DNA from: Unio delphinus
Taxonomy: Eukaryota > Mollusca > Bivalvia > Unionida > Unionidae
Direction of reading: 5' to 3'
Length of the DNA stretch: 64,000 nucleotides
NCBI GenBank assembly: GCA_029339505.1
Contig: JAQISU010000166.1
Location: 4,889,001 to 4,953,000, forward strand
The notes beneath the pieces are model-generated. The model made no database searches and was not told the DNA's origin. It worked only from the letters and a program-made list of their open reading frames with translations. Below are positions 59,548-64,000 of the stretch, piece after piece (positions within the stretch are counted from its first letter, which is position 1; the number at the start of each line of letters is the position of its first letter). The translations under genes were made by a program, and so were the position numbers.

Positions 59548-59849
59548 TATTAAGGCGTGACACTATCATTCTACAGAACATTATTCTTTCAGTCATTGTT
59601 GGATTTTATCCACATTTATTTTTAAAAAAGTAAGATAAACATAAAGACTTAACAAGTACATATACTTGAATAATGACAAGTGGATCACAAGTACATTCAG
59701 TAATTAGTAGTAAGCTGATCATAACGCTGCATACTAAATGATGAAAACTGAGAATATTTTTATCAGTTAAGGTAAGAACTACCACAAGCAGTCAAAATAT
59801 GATCTGGCATACATTGTTAGTAATATATATATATATATGCTTTTCAAGT

Positions 59850-60580
59850 AGGGAAGAAACCTGTCGATCATGTACTCCATAGATCCAAGGTCAAGATTAA
59901 AGAGACTTGAAAGCAGAAATCTGCTTCTGTGCTAAGTAGCATGACTTGTGTTCCAGATAATTTGATCAAACTTTGCCAATGGCTTGCATTCCAAATAAGA
60001 AAGACACCAATTGTTTTTGGAGTAAAAAGATTCAAGATCAATATTACAGTTACTTAAGAAGCAAAATGGTTTCTGTATGATACTGTGAGTTTTGTATCAC
60101 CTACTTTGACCATACTGTATGATACTGTGAGTTTTGTATCACCTACTTTGACCATACTATGGGACTGGCTTGCATCTGAAAAAAAACGGAAGACACTTAT
60201 TCATTTTGAGATAGTAGTTTAAGTGTCAAGGTCACATAATCTGAAAGAAGAAAAAATAATTTCTTCAGAACTATTTATATTTATATACCGATACCTTGAC
60301 TAAGTTTTGTGAATGGCTTGCAATTGAGAGGACATATGTTGATTTTAGTATTAAAAAGTTAAAGTCAAAGTTGAACATAACAGAAAAATGGTTTGTGCAA
60401 AATAATTTGATTCTGTATCTTTTGCCATAACAAGGTTTGTGGATTGTATGCATTTCAAGACCTGTATGACTATTGTTTTTTTATTCAAGAGGTCAAAGGT
60501 CCATGCATTTTGAGACCTGAAAGACTATTGATTTGTGTTCATAACGTCAAAGGTCTAGGTGACACTGACTTTTTCGAGTA
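59850..60580. repeat. Diverged repeat of about 170-190-bp units
   Basis: Recurring words include GGCTTGCATT/GGCTTGCAAT, TTGATTTT, TCAAGGTCA/GTCAAAGTTG, CAGAAAAATGGTTT and TTGACCA. It appears to be the same family as 47.2-47.9 kb. Confidence 0.6.
60073..60156. repeat. Perfect 42-bp tandem duplication
   Basis: 60,073-60,114 and 60,115-60,156 are identical, each starting CTGTATGATACTGTGAG. Perfect identity inside an otherwise diverged repeat means a recent duplication. Confidence 0.95.
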
Positions 60581-60589
60581 AATTCAATT

Positions 60590-61205
60590 TCATGTACATG
60601 TAAGTAGTCCTAAATTCTTTTGCAGTTTTTGGCAACCTTTTTCCGGGAATGTGTATGAGGCATGGTTACTACATCATTTATTACCTGACCATCAATCCAA
60701 TGAATGAATTAAGGTTTCACGTAAAAGAAAGTACAAATTAGTGCTCTTTACCATGTAGCAGGCATTCTTGTTTTGTTTTATTTCTTTACCTAACTTTTTG
60801 ACTATAATTTTTTTTTGTTAAAACTATATTAGCATGATTACCTGAGCAAAATCCACCTGAGGTAGAAAATTACATTTGTGGTTTATATTTGTATGCTAGT
60901 GTAGATTAAATGATGTATTTTTATGCAATTATAAAAATATTTTTAAATTTGTAAAATTTTGGACAGACATGAGATAGTGTGCAGTGATAAGTGACTTACA
61001 GACACTAGTTAAGTTCATATACATTTGAAAGAATTGTTATAGAAAGTATCCTTCTAATCCAGATTTTATATTGTCAATTTGAAATTATGTATATTTGATC
61101 TCAGTTGTTTGTTGGTTGTTTTCTTTATGATTATATGTATTATATTGACCTCAGTCCAAAATCATGTTCTCTTTGTACATGACTAGGGGCATTGATTTTG
61201 TGAAT
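60590..61205. other. Non-coding stretch
   Basis: AT-rich sequence with no accepted features. Confidence 0.4.
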
Positions 61206-61208
61206 AAT

Positions 61209-61827
61209 TTAACACATTAAACCCTGGAGGATTTTGCTGTTTTCGCATGAAATGCGAGTAGGAAACACATTTTGGGGACTATTTCTGAATACACCTAATA
61301 CATTGACTTCCAAGCACTTAGACCAATGCCTAGTTGTGCTAAAAAGGTGTTTTCCATTGGTTAGTTTGCTGGTGCATGAGCAGAAGAAGGTGAAAAGTTG
61401 GGGTTTTTTTTTTTTTTTTTTTTTTGCTTAATGGACCCATAATTTTCGTATGGAGAAGACTCTTTATTCAAAATTTTTCCACCTTATCCTAATTACTGCA
61501 CAGGTTCACCTGTCTCTTTGTGCTTCAGACTGCTTTGCCATAGATCTGAGGCCATAAAGTCTAAAATCTGGACATAAAATCGGATTCCAACCATGGGTGA
61601 ATTTTGGATAAAAAAAAACAGGTCCAAAAAATTTGGTTTTTCTCTGTATTTTGTAGTGCAACTAAAATTTCCAGATTATTTGGTATCATTGAACAGCTAA
61701 ATCTGTCTACATTTCTATAATACCACCCACTTTAGTATATCATATGCATAACCTTGACGTTACAGACCTTGGAAGTAGGCTACTACCTCATGCCCTGTAA
61801 ACTTGGCGCTAGGGTTTAATGTGTTAA
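61209..61827. mobile_element. piggyBac-type MITE with TTAA target sites
   Basis: TTAACACATTAAACCCT at 61,209-61,225 is exactly repeated, inverted, at 61,811-61,827. Taking TTAA as the target-site duplication leaves a 611-bp element with a 13-bp inverted repeat CACATTAAACCCT. There is no transposase ORF; a T run at 61,402-61,425 lies inside. TTAA duplication is the signature of piggyBac insertion. Confidence 0.85.
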
Positions 61828-62290
61828 TCAGACTCCAGGCCATTAGCACATTATCACATTCAAGACTACATGCTTATCAACACATTCAGTATTGGAAATT
61901 TTTGGGAATATTGCTGAAATTTAGTTAAAATTTTATACATTTAGACTTGTGACAGAACTTTTGGGACCATTTGAACCTAAATCATAGTACCATACTATTA
62001 GTTCTTTTACATTTCATTTTGTATTCTAGGGAAATAAATTAAATTGTTTTTTGTTGACTTTTACAAAACTTGACACATTTTATTTTCTTGTTACTTAAAG
62101 ACCATAAAGTCATAAAAAATAAAGTCTGTAAGCATACATTTTGTGTTGTTTTTAGTGTAAAATGTTTGCATCTGTTATGTTTGGATCTGTATACTTAGGC
62201 TGTGTTAATGAGCTATGCCTATGGACATTAAAACATGGTACATGATGACGTTCATTTATTAACTAATCAGTGTTTGAGATAGACTGACAG

Positions 62291-62529
62291 CAGTGCTGTC
62301 CAATCTTTTTGACACCATGGTCCACTGAATTTTCTTTCTTGAAGCTGGGGGCTGTGACAGATAACTTAAAAGCAATGACCATAAAAATTATTTACAATTG
62401 TTAACCTGGTTAAAAAAGATAACTATGAAAATAGGCCATGAACCTTTCTTTTACATAAATGCACTAACATTTGCTCAAGCTCTGGTGGGCCATTTAAAAT
62501 CAGCCTGCAAGCTGCAGGTTGGATAGCAC
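62291..62529. mobile_element. hAT-type MITE, decayed
   Basis: The left end CAGTGCTGTCCAATCTTTTT and the right end CTGCAGGTTGGATAGCAC are imperfect inverted repeats of the CAGNGSTGTCCAANC type found in hAT (Charlie-like) elements. The interior has GTGGGCCATTTAAAATC, also typical. No clear 8-bp target duplication survives. Confidence 0.6.
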
Positions 62530-62589
62530 ATATGTATAGTAAGTTTCAGATTTTCATGGTTTGAATTGGATCTTTTCCTTATTAATAGT

Positions 62590-63066
62590 GATATTACCCT
62601 ACATTTGCTATCAATTCGATACAGAATCAAACACAAAATTTGTTCTCTGTGCTATGTTTCAATGACAGACTCACCCATGTGTATACACCAGCTAGATCCT
62701 TACACTCTTCTTCTGATAATCATATACTCATTGTTCCCAAGGTGAAAACAAAGTCATATGGACAACGTTCATTTGCACACCAGGGCCTGGCGATGTGGAA
62801 TGAATTGCCAGTTGAAATTAGACAGAAAGCCACAGTGGTCCCTTTTAAGAGTGCTCTTAAGACTCACCTGTTTCGACTGCAGGGACAAACTTAGCAACCT
62901 AATCATGTTTTGTATCTTATATGTTTTCAGCATGTTTTTATGTCTTCCAATTTCATTGTTTTTGTCATTTGTTGTTCTACTGTGTAGTTATATCATTATT
63001 GATAGTGTAAAGCGCTTAGAGCTTCATAAGATTAGGCGCTATGCAAAGTCCTCATTATTATTATTA
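62590..63066 (+). mobile_element. CR1/L2-like LINE 3' end with (ATT)n tail
   Basis: Frames read IRYRIKHKICSLCY, then shifted YTPARSLHSSSDNHILIVPK, GLAMWNELPVEIRQKA and FKSALKTHLF, then a stop at 62,892. This is the classic end of CR1/L2-type reverse transcriptases. The 3'UTR ends GTAAAGCGCTTAGAGC, then GGCGCTATGCAAAGTCCTC and an ATTATT tail at 63,053-63,066. 5'-truncated. Confidence 0.88.
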
Positions 63067-63142
63067 TATGAAGGAGGGGTAATACTATATCATCACAAAA
63101 TGATTTAAGTCTTTAAGTGACTGTAAATGATTTCTTTTCCAG

Positions 63143-63321
63143 AAATGACATGGAAGTGTAGGATGATCCTGGTCATTGTCACATTGTTATACACATGTTT
63201 TGGTTGCTATGGATACAATTGGACTAAGATAAACCTATACCGAGAGCATATTCCACCTTTCTTCAACAATAATCCTGAAATCAAGCTTCTCTGTAATATG
63301 ACTGATACTTGTCCTTATAAA
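63143..63321 (+). CDS. EOGT: First main coding exon of an EOGT-like glycosyltransferase
   Basis: The acceptor TGATTTCTTTTCCAG and the perfect donor AAA followed by GTAAGTAA bound the exon. From the ATG at 63,145 there are 59 codons in phase 0. A basic start and hydrophobic stretch (about residues 5-20) form a signal peptide. Then YREHIPPFFNNNPEIKLLC and TDTCPYK follow, matching the EEHIPFFLHNN and LCPYK region near the N-terminus of EOGT as I know it. EOGT is an ER enzyme that adds O-GlcNAc to EGF domains of secreted and membrane proteins such as Notch. The catalytic part would lie beyond the window. The protein may begin eight bases earlier in an upstream microexon (55,721). Confidence 0.85.
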
Positions 63322-64000
63322 GTAAGTAATAGTAGAAAGACTTGTATGTAGAAGGAATGTCAAAGGAGTAGATTTGTATTCATAATGATATTATAAAGAC
63401 TTGTCATTAAAGGCCTGGATCATAGCAGAACACTAAACGTTTCAACATTGATCAAAAAGTAAAGTCTGAACAAAAACCTGTTCGTGCCTCCACTGTTGCA
63501 GCAAGGTAATCTTTATTGGGTCAGCTCCATCTGTCTCTGCCAAGAGGCTTGTTTGCTGAATAACACAAAAATGACACACAAATGATTAGGCAAGCCTATG
63601 TGTATGCATATGCAGATCTTCTGATTAGATTTTATTAAAGCAAGTTTAAAATCTTTTAAAACACTTTTATAACATTCTGGACTTTTTAGTTAAAGACCTT
63701 GTTGGCAAAAATAATTAGGTGCACAATAAATAAGAACATAAGACTCATTTAAATAGCTGTGAATGTTGTATTTTCACTGCTGTGTTTGGCATTTCTCCCA
63801 TATTTCAGCAGCAGAAGATATGGGCATGCAAATTTGATAGTAAAAAAAATGATTTTGTAGTTTAATCATATGAATATATACACTATGGATTTCATTTTCA
63901 TAAATTAAGTTTATTATCCAATAGAATTAGTAACGTATGATTTTTACTGACAGGTAGTCAGTTTGTGCCAGATAATATGGCATTTCCTATTTGACTTTGT
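63322..64000. other. First part of the next EOGT intron
   Basis: AT-rich sequence after the donor at 63,322. No further exon is seen before the window ends. Confidence 0.5.

Overview
The window is animal nuclear DNA, AT-rich, with short exons, long introns and many decayed transposable elements. No bacterial features, rRNA, CRISPR array or intact tRNA gene were seen. Four copies of one tRNA-derived SINE, CR1/L2-like and RTE-like LINE pieces, and CpG depletion broken by CpG-retaining promoter-like islands suggest a lophotrochozoan, most likely a mollusc. This placement is an inference. No sequence comparison could be run: all exon calls rest on splice signals, open phase and protein-like composition, and the exact ends of decayed repeats are approximate.

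Genes. (1) From about 18.5 kb to 5.9 kb on the minus strand, short exons form a nearly phase-consistent chain. They run from an ATG exon (17,631-17,912, start at 17,795) to a terminal exon ending at 5,892. The product is a small protein rich in Gln, Asn, Thr and Ser; I do not recognise the family. (2) From about 36.0 kb to 23.2 kb on the minus strand lies a second, weaker chain: a 5'UTR-type exon at 35.8 kb and four small phase-compatible exons ending in a stop at 23,246. (3) At the right end, 63,143-63,321 on the plus strand is the signal-peptide exon of an EOGT-like EGF-domain O-GlcNAc transferase. It is preceded by a possible 16-nt microexon at 55,721 that carries an in-frame ATG. The rest of the gene lies beyond the window. 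(4) A lone strong exon candidate at 1,205-1,267 (minus) hints at a further gene running off the left edge.

Region by region. 0-6 kb: intergenic sequence, the lone exon and a decayed duplicated coding segment at 4.0-4.3 kb. 6-18.5 kb: gene 1, with a duplicated exon unit at 8.6-9.9 kb and a decayed minus-strand coding element at 12.6-15.5 kb. 18.3-19.4 kb: CpG-retaining promoter region. 20.2-22.1 kb: a 5'-truncated RTE-like LINE with perfect target-site duplications. 24.5-26.5 kb: two CR1/L2-like fragments in opposite orientations. 28-31 kb: gene 2 exons, tandem repeats and an (AG)n tract. 32-34.7 kb: SINEs and microsatellites. 35.2-37.9 kb: CpG-retaining region that may serve gene 2 leftwards and EOGT rightwards. 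40.9-42.5 kb and 57.4-58.9 kb: two related LTR-like elements in opposite orientation. 43.3-46.6 kb: a 49-bp minisatellite interrupted by a LINE fragment and a terminal-inverted-repeat element. 47.9-48.2 kb and 53.6-53.9 kb: SINEs. 50.5-52.4 kb: LINE 3' ends. 59-62.5 kb: tandem repeats, a piggyBac-type MITE and a hAT-type MITE. 62.6-63.1 kb: a LINE 3' end just before the EOGT exon.

I found no sign of an undescribed multigene system. The most useful observations are the exon chains, the candidate EOGT microexon, the nested minisatellite locus and the paired LTR-like family.
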